Positions 26,605-39,600 of a stretch of 64,000 nucleotides of DNA are shown piece after piece. The notes beneath the pieces were generated by a model, which was not told the DNA's origin, made no database searches, and saw only the letters and a program-made list of their open reading frames with translations. The translations under genes and the position numbers were made by a program. The stretch is from Clusia tigrina (Eukaryota > Arthropoda > Insecta > Diptera > Clusiidae). The stretch is taken from the NCBI GenBank assembly GCA_920105625.2, contig OV050032.1:23891351-23955350 (forward strand). The letters run 5' to 3'. Every line of letters starts with the position of its first letter. Position 1 is the stretch's first letter.

Positions 26605-27549
26605 CGAGGTGTGATCAAAAAATAACCGTTATTTTCAAATTTCGTGACTTACGTATGTTCGATGTTCGCATTTTTTTTTTCTGTTATGTTGGTACACATG
26701 CCTGTTATATATGTTGGCAATACCAACCATTTTGGAGTGTCAGTTTGTTTTTGACAGATAAAAAGGTTAGTCGTGTTTTGGTGTGCTCTTCGATTTTGTA
26801 CTATTCGAAAAAATGGATCAAAGAAACTGTATTCAGTTTTGTGTAAAAAATGAAATTAAATGCGCAAGGACATTTGAAATGTTGACTGTGGCCTTTGGCG
26901 AGTCTACTTTGAGCAGAACACAAGTTCAATTGTGGTATAACCGTTTAAGGTTTAAGGAAGGCCGAGAAGATGTCAATGACGATGCTCGTCCTGGTCGCCC
27001 GAGCACGTCAACAATCGATGAAAATCATTGACGCAGTGAAGAAAATGATTTTGGATAATCGTCGAATCACTATCAGAGAGGTTGCTGATGATGTTGGCAT
27101 ATCGTTCGGCTCATGCCAAGCAATTTTTGCGGATGTTTTAGGCATGAAACGAAGATTGTTCCAAAATTGCTAAATTTTGAGCAAAAACAACGTCGCATGG
27201 ACATCGCTCAGGAGCTGTTTTTGGCCAAAAACAAAACCGTTATCATGCCTCAACCACCGTATTCACCGGACTTGGCCCCCGCTGACTTTTTCCTCTTTCC
27301 AAAACTGAAGACACCAATGAAAGGAAAGCGTTTTGCTACGATTGAGGAGATAAAAGAAAAATCGAAACAGGAGCTGTAGGCGATACCAAAAAAAGCGTTT
27401 CAGAAGTGTTTCGAAGATTGAAAAATGCTGGCATAATTGTATTATATCTGAGGGGAATTACTTTAAAGGGGACAATATAGTTGTTGATGAATAAATAAAT
27501 ACTTTATTTTTTGATCACACAATAACGGCTATTTTTTGATCACACCTCG
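26605..27549 (+). mobile_element. Mariner element with internal deletion, 945 bp
   Basis: Terminal repeats CGAGGTGTGATCAAAAAATA at the left and its near-perfect inverse at the right, flanked by TA on both sides (26603-26604, 27550-27551). The right terminal motif TTTGATCACAC is doubled with a 25-bp offset. Full-length mariners are about 1.3 kb, so some 350 bp are missing. Confidence 0.93.
26813..27460 (+). pseudogene. Mariner transposase, frameshifted, catalytic core deleted
   Basis: From the ATG at 26813 the frame encodes the first helix-turn-helix (MDQRNCIQFCVKNEIKCART) and the linker DDARPGRPSTST. After a frameshift comes the second HTH (ITIREVADDVGISFGSCQAI), and after another MDIAQELF. 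The reading then jumps to LAKNKTVIMPQPPYSPDLAP, with the third catalytic Asp region, ADFF. The segment with the first two catalytic Asp residues is absent, so it cannot be active. Close in type to mariner copies of other insects. Confidence 0.9.
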
Positions 27550-27686
27550 TATGTGCATTGAACTCATATCCTCCCAGATCATTGAAGAACTGTCTGCCGA
27601 GTGGATAATTTGTTGTTACCACGCTCTCAATTCGACACATGTTCCCAATCGTACTCTTTATATAGGGGATAATAATAGGCCCTTAC

Positions 27687-27784
27687 CTTAGTCCCTTGCT
27701 GTGCTTGCTGATCACCCTTGGCCTCATTGCGTAATGTCGCCTAATTCGCTGCTGATACATGGAGGCCGATGAGCTGAATCGAAC
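27687..27784 (-). CDS. Orphan candidate exon, 98 nt
   Basis: On the minus strand an acceptor (aaatgcatttcag) is followed by 98 nt and a consensus donor (AAG|GTAAGG). Only one of the three frames is open and it reads VRFSSSASMYQQRIRRHYAM then RPRVISKHSKGL. The sequence is basic and Ser-rich. I do not recognise it and found no partner exons. It could belong to a minus-strand gene with long introns, or be chance. Base composition is more GC-rich than the flanks. Confidence 0.3.
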
Positions 27785-27799
27785 CTGAAATGCATTTAA

Positions 27800-30700
27800 C
27801 TCCTTAACTGCGAAACAATTTATCTTTATTTTGTCTTCTAAACAAGTGACGTAAAGCATACCCACCCCCTCCCCTCTCGCAACCTTTCAGTGTGACCAAG
27901 AAAAGTCTGTCTTGGGTATACTAGAATTTTATTTTGCTCACAAATAGCAAGTTTCGAACATTTCTGCAAAACTAAACTACAAATTTTTTCAAATTCATTA
28001 TTTATTATTTGTCATTGTTATTGTGGGAATATTTATTTCTTGTTTATTTATTTAGCCAAAGATTGTATGTACGTATATAACTCGTATCGTGTCTCGGCAC
28101 TTTTGTCTTCAAGTGTATTTTTATTTTTCAAATTTCGAATCTAATTATGGCACTTTCTGTCGCTGCCGCTGCCGCTGTCATTGTCTCTGCCGCTGCGGAT
28201 GCTGTTGTTTGTTGCTGCTGCTGTTGGAGCTGCACGTGTGCTTGCAAGTGGACGCAGCACATTTCAAATACGTAATACAAACACACACACAAACAAATAT
28301 ATTCATATATGAATAATTATAAGCATATGTATGTATATTTCCTCTACGAGTTAAATGCATGCTTCTTTGGCTATTTTTAATAATTTTTGTTTGTTTTTCG
28401 GTTCTATGTTCTTATATTTACAAAAATTTAGCCTTGCATGCTAGAAATAATCTCTCCGAATAAAAATCTTTTATTGGACCTAATCGGCGACGCTTCAATT
28501 ACATACTATGTATTATAAAAATCCAGTCGGGCCTTTTACACCAATTCCAATGTAATTTAAATGAAGAACTTCTCGTTATATAATGAACAAAACGAAGGGC
28601 AGGGACACCAAACAACACAGAAAATAAAATAAGAATTACAAAAGAATAAGGGAAGGGAAATCTTATATAAGAACATACATATGTATGTATATACATATAT
28701 ACATATGTATATATTTTTGTGCTAAAAATAATTTCAAATCCGTATCCGGAGAACTATCTGCTTCGCCGTCAACACTGATTGAAGGTGTTTGACATAGTAT
28801 GGACGAGTATGCATTTGATCGAATTTGTTATTTGGTTTGTGTGCCCATGGATAATTTTTAAATTTTGGTTCGTTCGTTCGACATAACTCGACTGATTTTG
28901 CAGAGAGTGTTAAATCGAATAAAAATAATTTTAAGTACATACGAGTATGTATATAACAAATAGTTTGTTATTAATTGCGACTAATAAAGAGCTATTGTAA
29001 GATATTATGTGCCCTGTAATAATATATCTAGTATATATTCTATTATATTATGTGTCCTGTAATGCATGTTATCATTTATACAGTTTCCCAACCACCCCAC
29101 GTTGATAATACTGTGAATCGCTCTCGTATCGACTAGAGAATTATTATTATCTGATAGGCAATCAATTCAATTGAGAGAATAACAGTTCGTTATTAGAGCA
29201 AACACACCTGCAGGCCCTTTACAGGCTCCGCAGAGTTTCCACCCCATTTTATCCCAGTTCACATGAATTACCCCATTTTATCAGTGCGCTTTTCCTGCTT
29301 TCTCTCATCGGACACAGCTAATTGCTTTTTACTGTTGCATGCCTATGCCCTCTTTCCTTCCTCCTGCAGCTCTAAAAATGCCCTACTATTATTGATTTTT
29401 CGCAATAAATTTTCCGTGGCCTTAAGAAGCGCAACTGTGATAACAGTTTAAAGCGTAAGATATCACGATAAAAAATCGTACTCAAGATTTCGACGAATTT
29501 CGACCTTTTACATATGTTGTATGGAGAGCATTGTGGAAACCCCAATTCTCCTTAATTATGCGATCGGATCACTGGGCTTTAAACTTAACGTTTTTTATAA
29601 TTCGTTAGAGATATTTGCAATAGTTGTGGTGCAACTGTCGACTTGACAGTCTCTTAAGAGTCCATTTCGATGTCCTGGACTGAACATCAGAGGTGCGATA
29701 AACTGGTTCATTTCAGATATTGGATGGATCGCTTACTTAAAAAAACCGATGCAAAAGTAGACATGTCGTCTCCCACTCTAATGTCAGCTCAGTCCACACA
29801 GAGATAGAGCAAAACTGAATGATTGCGGCTGGATTTGGAACATTTTGTCAATTCTGATCTAGTTCATGTTCCACACAATTTTCCATTGTACATTTGCTTC
29901 ATTTATTAGATTCGCTCAGAAAGACCGGATCGATCATTAGTTCTATTTCAAATGCCACTTTAAAACGAAAAATAACATTTGTAATCAAGCATTTTGTAAG
30001 TCAGACTTTGTTAGTCGCTCACTAGATCCATGGTTGGCAAGTACAAAGGTGGCCTCTCAGTCACTATAGGGGCAAATTATGTCAGGTAATCAATGCGTTG
30101 GTTTCCTCCCACTGGGTGAGTGAGAGGCTACTAAAAGGATATAAATATGAGTTGGTTGCTCTTTGTGTCTATTTAAATTTGTTTTCTTCTTGATACTGCT
30201 TACCAAGAATGGGTGGATGCAGTGAGTGAGCTGGAATGCCTTTGGAGAGTCTACGAGTACCATTTGCGCATATCTGTCGTTCTGCTCTTGCTCTCACCAG
30301 TCATAGTTGATTGCTGTGTACAGGTACATATCAAATATCCTGCAGCTCTAAAAATAAATAGCTCAGTCCCTGGTCATATTGATTTTTCTATAATATAGTT
30401 TCCTGTGCAACGCGAAGCTCATATACGACATACTTACTTCAATCCTCCGCCACCTCCTTGCGGTGGGTAGTGGAGCGTCATATTCGCAGAGATTCGTGCA
30501 CACAAACCATTTGTCTCTCGTGCACACTCTCGTCAATGTTATTTGATTGTTATAATAATTCAATTAAATTTAATACTGGCACAACATTTCACCGCATTGT
30601 TTTCCCATTAATGGAGCAAATGTTCTTGCTTCGCTGCTGTCGCTGCTGGTGTAAATCAACCTGAAAATTGCGACTTAACTTTTCAATGATTTCCACACAC

Positions 30701-31760
30701 AAACAAACATGTAAAAAATTGTAAAAAAATTTAATACATAAAGTAAACTCGATATTTAATTGAAAACTGGCAATTTTAACGTTCATATGTAAATTTTTTT
30801 ATTTCATTTGTTTCTTTATTTTCTTTTTCCCATTTGTTTATTTATTTATTTATTTTTTTTTTTTGTTTGTTTAATGCCTGACTTAATTTACACCAATCTA
30901 CACAATATTGTCTGGGGTTGGGGCGGAGGCCGGTGCCTGGCGTAACGTGTTTATTTAATTATTATTAGCGTCGGTGTCTACGCTGATAAAGGCCCATCTC
31001 CAGTGCAGTACTCTACCAGTAATTTTTGCCTAAAGCGGTCTTGGTGTGGGGTAGGCGGGAGCCGAGCAGTATAGCTGTCAGATATGCCAAACGCAGTGGG
31101 TCGCTTCACCCTTGAATAAGCAATTTTGTGTACTCTTCACATGTGGACCGAGTTCTCGCAAATAGCATCGTGCGCTGCGCAACTTGGATGCTCTAATTTA
31201 TGATACATGTCGTCGCCGGGCAATATAAGATCCCCCGGGTCCAGTGGACGCAGACGATTGTTTCACATAGTCCCCTTGAGGGGGCCAAACACGTGCCCTT
31301 CTATTGTCATATTTGTTAGTCGTACTCAATCGGGCAAAAGTCTCCAACTTTTATTGCTTTCTCTCTTTCTGGCTCTTTTGTTTCTATAACGCAGTGTATG
31401 CGTAGCCCCCACCTATTCAGATTGTCTCCGGCTGAGTCTTTGTTTATCTAATTATATGCAAACGCAACTGTTATGAAGAAATAGGTTAATTGCTAACTGA
31501 GTTGGTACCCAAAGTACTTTCCAAACTTGTTGCATCCGGACAAACTTCTTTGATCTCGGCGGTCTTAACAATTTCCTTTTGCCCGCTCTACTGATTTTCG
31601 AGATAGTGTGCTTGGAGATCTTCTTGGAATGCCGAGTTCACAGGATGTGCGAATAGTTAAACCGGAGGTTGCGTTTATCGGTGTTGTGTGAAATAAAGAT
31701 ATAGTCATCAGTGTAGCTGGGAAACAGTGAGACAAAGGAATTATTTGCTTTGTAGTGTCA
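27800..31760. other. Non-coding DNA, no gene recognised
   Basis: 28160-28260 is rich in CTG/CCGCTG repeats. 30900-31400 is more GC-rich than its surroundings but has no convincing frame. 31540-31740 on the minus strand reads SYTDDYIFIS, possibly a decayed reverse transcriptase box, too weak to call. Confidence 0.4.
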
Positions 31761-31764
31761 ATAG

Positions 31765-31930
31765 GTTAGATTAGATTTATTTAAGGTTGTTATACACCGC
31801 GATCTGAAAGATATATTGTGATGCCCCAATTTATTTAAATGGTGACAATAGTCTCATCTATAGATCTTCGGTCAGGTTAATTTCCGACAGAAATTCATGC
31901 ATTTTGGAGGAAGTTAAGGGATCCCAAGTA
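31765..31930 (-). pseudogene. LINE 3' tail, same family as 17590-18240
   Basis: The minus strand reads FLSEINLTEDL then a stop and MRLLSP. The plus-strand fragment near 18110-18170 reads FLSEINLTAEL, stop, MRLTSS. The shared stop and sequence after it show both are the end of ORF2 of one LINE family. It ends near a TCTAATCTAACC tail. Confidence 0.6.
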
Positions 31931-31985
31931 AACAGGACTTGTTAAAAATGCGAACAAAATGTTTTTTTTTCAAAACCAATTTATT

Positions 31986-32100
31986 TTATTCAAAATAGTT
32001 CCCTTCCGACTCAATGCAGCTATTTGCATTGTCTAAAAGAATTTCGAATGAGTGCTTTAAATCGTCGGCTGGGATGTCTTTCAGAATGTCTATCTAAGAT
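31986..32100 (-). pseudogene. Mariner transposase C-terminal fragment
   Basis: Minus strand reads ILKDIPADDL then FEILLDNANSCIESEGNYFE and a stop, the pattern at the C-terminus of mariner transposases (IPxxxxxKCFExWxxRWxxCIxxxGxYFE). No terminal repeats found nearby. Confidence 0.6.
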
Positions 32101-32109
32101 AGTGTACTC

Positions 32110-33644
32110 TCCAAAATACCTGTGGCTTTTAGGTGTCGAAAGGTTTTTTTAGAGTCATAGAGTGTGTGTTCTCTTCACAATTAACTCTGCACACAAAATT
32201 TAGTGCGGGAAGTACTCTAGCTACACCAGATAGTTAGGAATTATACTCTACACAAGGTCACTGAATATGCATATAATTTATTTGGAGCAAGAGGAATGGC
32301 GCAGGCTATTTCGTGGCATCCAATTATTTGGGCCTTTAGCAACAGTCAAGTCGTGAAGAAAATCACCTACAGCAGCTGGGGCGGTGCGCACCCATGTTCT
32401 AGCATAATTTAGATGTTGCTTTTTTATGATCTGTGTTTGCTAAAAATTGGATGAATATTAGCTTTCTTTTCTTTACTACGGAACTGTCGCACTAGATCGT
32501 AATATGTTTTTCAAAAGTATGCATGAATACCTAAAATCTATAACGTCGAGTTGAATAGCGGAGCACCCCACTTGTCACTTTAACAACGCTGGGAAAATTG
32601 CAGTTAAGAAGAGTTCTTACTTGCTCGTACGTGCATACATTCAACCATACATATGTACATGCTTGTGTGCATACGAGTATATCACACTTATTCGACTTGA
32701 GTTCTCAATAAGACCCCACTAGAAGGCGCGTATGCACAAATGCTTCTGACCAAACGAAGTGGAGCTTCATTTCATCGCATGCACGAGTGTCTCTCCGGCA
32801 ATGAACGCTGAGTTGTGAGCGAACTTGTCGCAATCGCGTGCTCATTCGTTTAACAGCAATTGACGGTGTTGCACGGGATTGCTTGCGACGGAAAAACTCG
32901 AACATTGGCAGCGATTTTCAGTGAGGGAATTTTTTTTAAAGAATTAATTCTTTATAAATAGAAAATATTTATTTATTTTTCATTTGTATGTGCATGAAAT
33001 TTTGACTACGCACGCACTCTAATAAATAGAAGACGACACTTCGGGTGATAGGCGGACATGCAGAGAGCGAGAGATATAGAAAAGTGAAAGAGCGTGCTAT
33101 GTCGTGTTTAAAAATATAAAAAAAGAAAAACAATTTATTAATATCAATTATTTCCTTGATTAAAAAATACCAATTATTACAAAAAAATAATAATACATAA
33201 TAGTTAATATTATTCACACTAAAAAAAAATAATAATAATAAAAAATTAATTGTTTATTTATATATTTGCAGGTATTTACTACGAGTAAAATTCTTTTGAA
33301 AGCGTATTGAGTACGAGTTAATAGCATAGCAAAATATAAATATTAAAAAAATTCTATTTCGGAATTTTGATTTGATTTTAATTCAAAATAAAACACACTT
33401 GACACACTTTCTGCGAATTAGTGCATTTATCTATAAATTCCTGTGGCTTCACTTGAATATTGATGTGAAACTACGGACAATTCAACGATTTTTAGTTGTA
33501 AACTATAATTGCAATTAACTCAGAGTATACTATAAATATATGTTAACCGGAAAATAGTCGCGAATTTATTGTAGTGAAGTCCATAATTACATATACGAAA
33601 TATCAAAAGAAAACATTGAAGGTTATCCTCAAGTAAAGTGTATA
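32110..33644. other. Upstream region of the glutamate synthase gene
   Basis: Likely contains promoter and 5' UTR. 32750-32930 is relatively GC-rich. An acceptor-like tatatttgcag at 33261-33271 hints at an intron in the 5' UTR. No coding frame supported; exact transcription start not visible. Confidence 0.35.
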
Positions 33645-36600
33645 ATGGCCCCAATAATCACTGACAATTCTACATTGGGATGTGATTTAGTTGGTAATTC
33701 CAACAACATTGTTAGTAATCAGGCGGATTTTATCCGAGGCAGCAGTGGTGAGAACGACGAGCATTCCTCAAGTGATACTGATTTGAATGCTCCCACTAAC
33801 ATCGGCGGAGAGCAGCAGCAGCAGCAGCAACAACCGGAAGAAGGGCAACAACATGATTGCAATGAAAGCGCAGCAACAGGAAAGCAACAGCAAAAACAAC
33901 AGCAGCAAATGCCATGGGAAGCACCAAAAGCACAGGGTCTCTACGATCCTCGAAATGAGCACGAAGCCTGTGGAGTTGGGTTTATTGTCGCCATCGATGG
34001 TAAACAATCTAACAAGGTGAGTGTACACAATATAATCCTGGCATGACAGTAAATTAAAAATTTCAAGTCAACATTCTCAATGCTGTGGGAAATTGTGATG
34101 CAGATCAGTAATGAAACGACTTTCATGGTATTTTTTGTTTGTACTTTTTCGAAAATATCCCATTAAATGCGCGGAATCGACTATGAATCGATGCAAGTGT
34201 TTTATATCTTTGTATATTTGGATCCAGTACAATGGGCATCAACGCCTGAGTGCTTGGATACCTCTTCGGCGGTTCTCCAGCCTACCCCACTGCTGTTCTA
34301 TATTGGGATCCAATTGGATTGTTATTTAATTAAAGCAGTGCCCGGCAAACACGTATACCACATCCACCCTGAGGGAATGTGAAACTTTAGTATAGCAAAC
34401 TTTAGTATTCGTATATAACCGCCCTACTAGAGCTGTGTCCGAGTGCACCAAATGACGCGTTAAGGTCAAATTTCCACATGCAAAGATACGTGTGAACAAT
34501 GATGTGTGACTCGATGTGTGTTTGCCGGGTCGGTCAGCACTGGCTTGAAACCTCGATTCTTACTCAATCTCTCCAAGCTTACTTAATCCAACTGCAATTG
34601 AGTGCTGTACGCCTATTTATATGCATTATTTTCTGTTTTCTTTTATTGCTACTCTACGCAGATTCTTCGTGATGCCCAGACCCTGTCAGGACGGATGAAT
34701 CACCGCGGTGCTTGCGCCTGCGATAATGACACTGGCGATGGCGCTGGTGTTTTGGCTTCTATACCGCACAAACTATACTCCCAAGAAATGTAAGTATCAA
34801 GATTAGTATGTCATTTTTGTGTGCCTCTTTTTTTGTACGCTTTGATGTACAAAATCACAGCCAATTCATAGAAAACGTTCTCCCCAAAAAGACATTTTGA
34901 CCAAAATCGGAGACACACGTACGTCCCCGTATACGTCTTTCCCTGTCATTTGTTTCAATTAAGCTGATTTCTCTTCGAAATTGTTCTTGATATGAAATAT
35001 TGCAGAATACATTCGTTCACAAAATAAATAATAGACTATAATAAGGAAAAAGTGCAAAGTGAATGGGCTGATGACACAAGGTCAAAATCAAATAAGCAAA
35101 TAACAGCAGAGCATACAAATTCTCTAAATTGTGTTTATACGTAGTATGTTTTTATGCTACGAGTATATTTAGAAAAATGAATGGCGCCATCTTCAGCTTC
35201 CGTCGCTGGCGTCTTCTTGAGGATTATTGTATGGTCGGAACGTGCCATCCGTATAATAATAAGGTTGTTAATTGTACTCGTATTCGTATAAGCTGTTCAC
35301 ACATACTCCTCCCTAGTGTTGGTATCGAAAATAATGACAATGGATTTAAAAGAGGGATTATTTGCATAAGTGTATATAATTTTATTATGTTGTGAATCAG
35401 AGAAGACGTAGCAGTATTGTAGTAATAATATTATTCCCAACAAGTAATAAGATACCCATATTCCCATAAAACCGGCCTCCGGCGTCAACTGGTCTGGTAA
35501 GCAGGGAATGGTTCCGAAATGCTTCTTTCAAGGTATTTTCATCTTAACGATGAAGGCTTCAGCTGATATATACTATATACGCATTCCCCCGCATGGGAAC
35601 ATATTTCATTATGGATTGATAGATAGCTGGTGTCGTCGGCACCGCCCGCTGACCGAGATTTATATCCAGCTGATCATTAAATTCGCAAGCACAGTTATCG
35701 GTTCGGTCCAATTACTTAACGTTCCTTAAGGCGAGTTTTGTTCTAGCTTTAGTTTTGGTTTCAGAGGCTGCCTAGGGTATAAATCATAAACCAGAAGACA
35801 CTTAGGCTTGGCTCTATTAAGAGAAGTATAATTACTTCCGGATTGACGTTATTCCTTCGGATTATGTGACCACAGCAAGTCTTGCAAGCAATTTTAAATC
35901 TGACATGAAAAATTAGTTTGTGCTATTAGTTCGGATTACTGGATTGTGCCAAGTAATGTTTTCTGGCTATTTTCTAGTAGTTTAATTATCATCGTAGTTT
36001 AATTTAATAGAAATTGTTCAACCAATTTTATGGTTTTAGTTTCTTTTTTACTTTTTTCTTATGAAAGCTTACATAGTAAAAACAATTATTAAATAGCTTA
36101 ATCACTGGGTTTTTCAATTCACAACTGAACAGAGCTGTTGATCCACATGCTCTTTTTTTATTAATTTTGATGGATCTCAAACACATTCGGATACATTGCC
36201 CTTTAATGCGAACGTGATCGTACCATTTACGACGGATTGTTTATAGCATTTTTTATATGTAATGACTTCTTTTATTAGAGTGAGAGAGTCACAGAAGCGT
36301 TTATTGACTGCTCAGGATGGCAATTGAATGTTCATGTTTACTGATTAATACTGAAATTGTGCTATTTCATCAAAATATGTACAAACTCACATTTATTACA
36401 ATTTATGGAGTTAATACCATGTTCCATTGTTAAACAATTATGTGTGCAATTCCAGGGTATTGGGAACTATCCAGTAAGGACTTCAACTAGTGGAGTGAGA
36501 TTAGAATGAATGACCGACGACCGTTGATTTACATCGTGGACTTTTCTCACGAAACTGCCATGGTTGTTTTCGTCTTCTACACGTCCCATGGTAATGCACG

Positions 36601-39600
36601 GGTGTACGTATATAGATATAAACAAAAGTTTGGTTTTAACCTGCCTCATCGTAATATTTCACAAATAAACTGCCAATCGTAATTAACGTTACTTATAACA
36701 TGAGTGGAGTATGAATCTGGTATTCGGGCACAATAGATTAAATGACACCCTCGCAGGTCGGCATGTTTAGACCAGGTACCTCCATAGTAACAGCACTAGA
36801 GATCAACAACTTTTGCAGGTAGTAGCTGAACCTTGTAATAAGCTGATCAGCTTGAAATAAAGTTGAGAAGGCTCTTCGGGTAGAATTAGGCTAAAAAACT
36901 CGTATATATTGTGTGCATTTAAAAAAAAAGTAGATAATTCAGTTGATTTCGTCCCCTAAAAAATAAAGTTAATAATTACTTACGAATGTAATACTACGAC
37001 CAGATATGTATGTACATATATTTTTATCTTAGCTTTTATAACAATATGAATGCTATTTTTACAAGTTTCAAATGGTGGTAACACAAATGTTTGCTTGTTT
37101 TTTCTGAATGTGAAAGCACTGTGCAACAAATGTCGGAGCATCATTTCCAGGCCAAACGATTCCAACGCGAAATTTGAACCTTTGAAGGGTTTTGCTTTGT
37201 ATTGGCACGATTTTAGAGCAATTTGTTTCTTACCGTTCGCATCTTCCTATATGGATTCCACAGAAAGTAAGAAAAACTCTAAAATATACATACAAATTTT
37301 ATTTTAGTTCGATATCTTTAAAGGCTCTTCAGACATCACAAGAAATTTTGAAACATTTCTCTAAAATCATGCTACATTCAGAGGGTGATAAAAATAAAAA
37401 ACCCGGTTATATAGCAAAACCCTTCTAGGTTTAGTATATTACCTGGCTAGCTAGTAGTCTACTTTCATCTTGGGTTGGATTCATTTGTGCTGGAATTTCG
37501 TATTGCATAACACGCCATAAGCGGAAGAAGGGTTCTGCTAGGATCCAAACGAATTTTATACGGGTATTCCAAAACTGTGCTTTTCCAATAAGCAACAGGT
37601 GAAAGGCCAATTAGCGACACGGCAATGCATACTAAGTACCCATCACGCCCAATTTGTATTAGATTTGTTAAATTTGTATTTGTTTGTTATTCACACCTCT
37701 GCATACATAAATAGCCGTAATCATCACTCTCGTCACTACGGAATTGCGTGCTACTCAGTCTGGCTTCCTATCGTACGCTCTCTGATCTACATACATACAT
37801 TCATACATGTAAGTATGTAGTTTCCTTCCCCAATAGGCGCGCGGTAAGTAACAAGGTCAGTTAGCGTAAGTTTCCATGCGCAATGTAAACAGGCAAATAA
37901 ACGAATAAACTCTTTTTTTATGACACTAATAGACTGTGGTTGGGAAGGGTAGAATTAATATGCCCGCCACTTCCTACCTCTAGCCCTATCGTAGCCAGTA
38001 ATGAGTAGCGGAATTAACAAATGGTAAATGTTGACTTACATAAAACATTTGACAAGTGAGACGTCATTATATATTATGAATTATATATGAGCAAAGTTAT
38101 GTACATATGTACGTATGTACATACATATATACATGGTTATTCTTGCACAGGACTTTTCATTTTTGTTATAACAAAATTGGAGCACTATTGCAAATCTCGT
38201 CTCAGGATTTGACCGATTTTATCGCCGTTTCAGCTTTCATGAGTAAATAAACGCTTTCCACATTCAAATTAAAAGCGTTACAATTAGTTGATTCGCAATG
38301 CTTTAGGTGTGTTCGCGTACATTTCCAGTAAGAATTTGCAATCATCGAAATTCAAGAGAGTAAGACAGTATTCGCTCACGAAGAGAAGAATACCCAAAAA
38401 AGTACGCGAACGCAAATTTACAAAAATTTGACAGTTAATTAAAATTAAACAGCTGTTTGTATTTTATTTGTATTGTCATTATTTTGTGATTTTTCCGTAT
38501 AAGTTTGCACTACTTGCTCGAAATAATGCCTCACAGAATTACGTGGATTCCTTTCATAAATAACACAAATTACATTGCTATATATTGTATTATGGCTCCC
38601 TAATCGATCGCGAATAATATTTTCTTCCTCGTCTTCACTTTCCGATGATGACGACTCCATTAGCATTACGAATTATGCTGTTTCCTGATCTGGCTGTGTC
38701 CACACATACATCATCGACTTTTTGCGGGATAAGAGAAGATGAATCTAAAATGAAAACCGAAATATGAATGTATGAGTCTTAAACATTTTAAAGGAATGCC
38801 TTCGATGGTCACAATCTGCGGTTCTTCTTTAGAACCTGTGGTCTCCAAGGCAGTAAGAAATCGTGCTGAAGTAGGAGGCGATTCCACGCTACTTGTATTA
38901 TGACACAAACCTGGTTCGAATGATTGAAATGAACTAATGAAACATAAATAAATTTATATCTACTTACCTCTTCCATCGTTCCATAAGCGAATATATTTAT
39001 TATTTTACGTTGATTTAATTGTGAAATAATTTTTTCAATTTACAGAAAATATGTTTTTTGATTGCAAATTCTTACATTTAAAAATTTATACGGTAAGAAC
39101 TTGGAAGTTCTCTGACAACGACCTGTCACTTTCTCATTATCTCTCTCGTTGCAATTTTTTTGGTGTACGCGAACGCCTTTCACACAAAAATGATAATTTG
39201 TACAAATTGTACAAACTTTTTGCACGCGAGCAGACCTATTGTTGTTGTTATCTCTTCTAATGATATAAGCCAGTGTTGTTGTCTCTGTCTGTCATACTGA
39301 ACATAAAAAAGGAAGCTATCGCGTTTGCGCCTATGAACCATATTCTCGTATATTCCGAAAGACAAATTGCTTCTATAAAAAGGGCAACATAGAATGAGGG
39401 AGAGAAAAAGAGGAAGATAAACAGGTATAGAAAGAGAAATAGAAATAGAAATTTAAAGAGAAGCAGAAAGATGAAATGAAATAGAAAGATAAAGATAAGC
39501 AGAAAGATAAAAATAAATAGAAGGATAATGATAAAGAGAAATAGAAATAGAAGGATAACGATAAAGATGAAGAGAGTTAGAATGATAAAGAGAAATAGAA

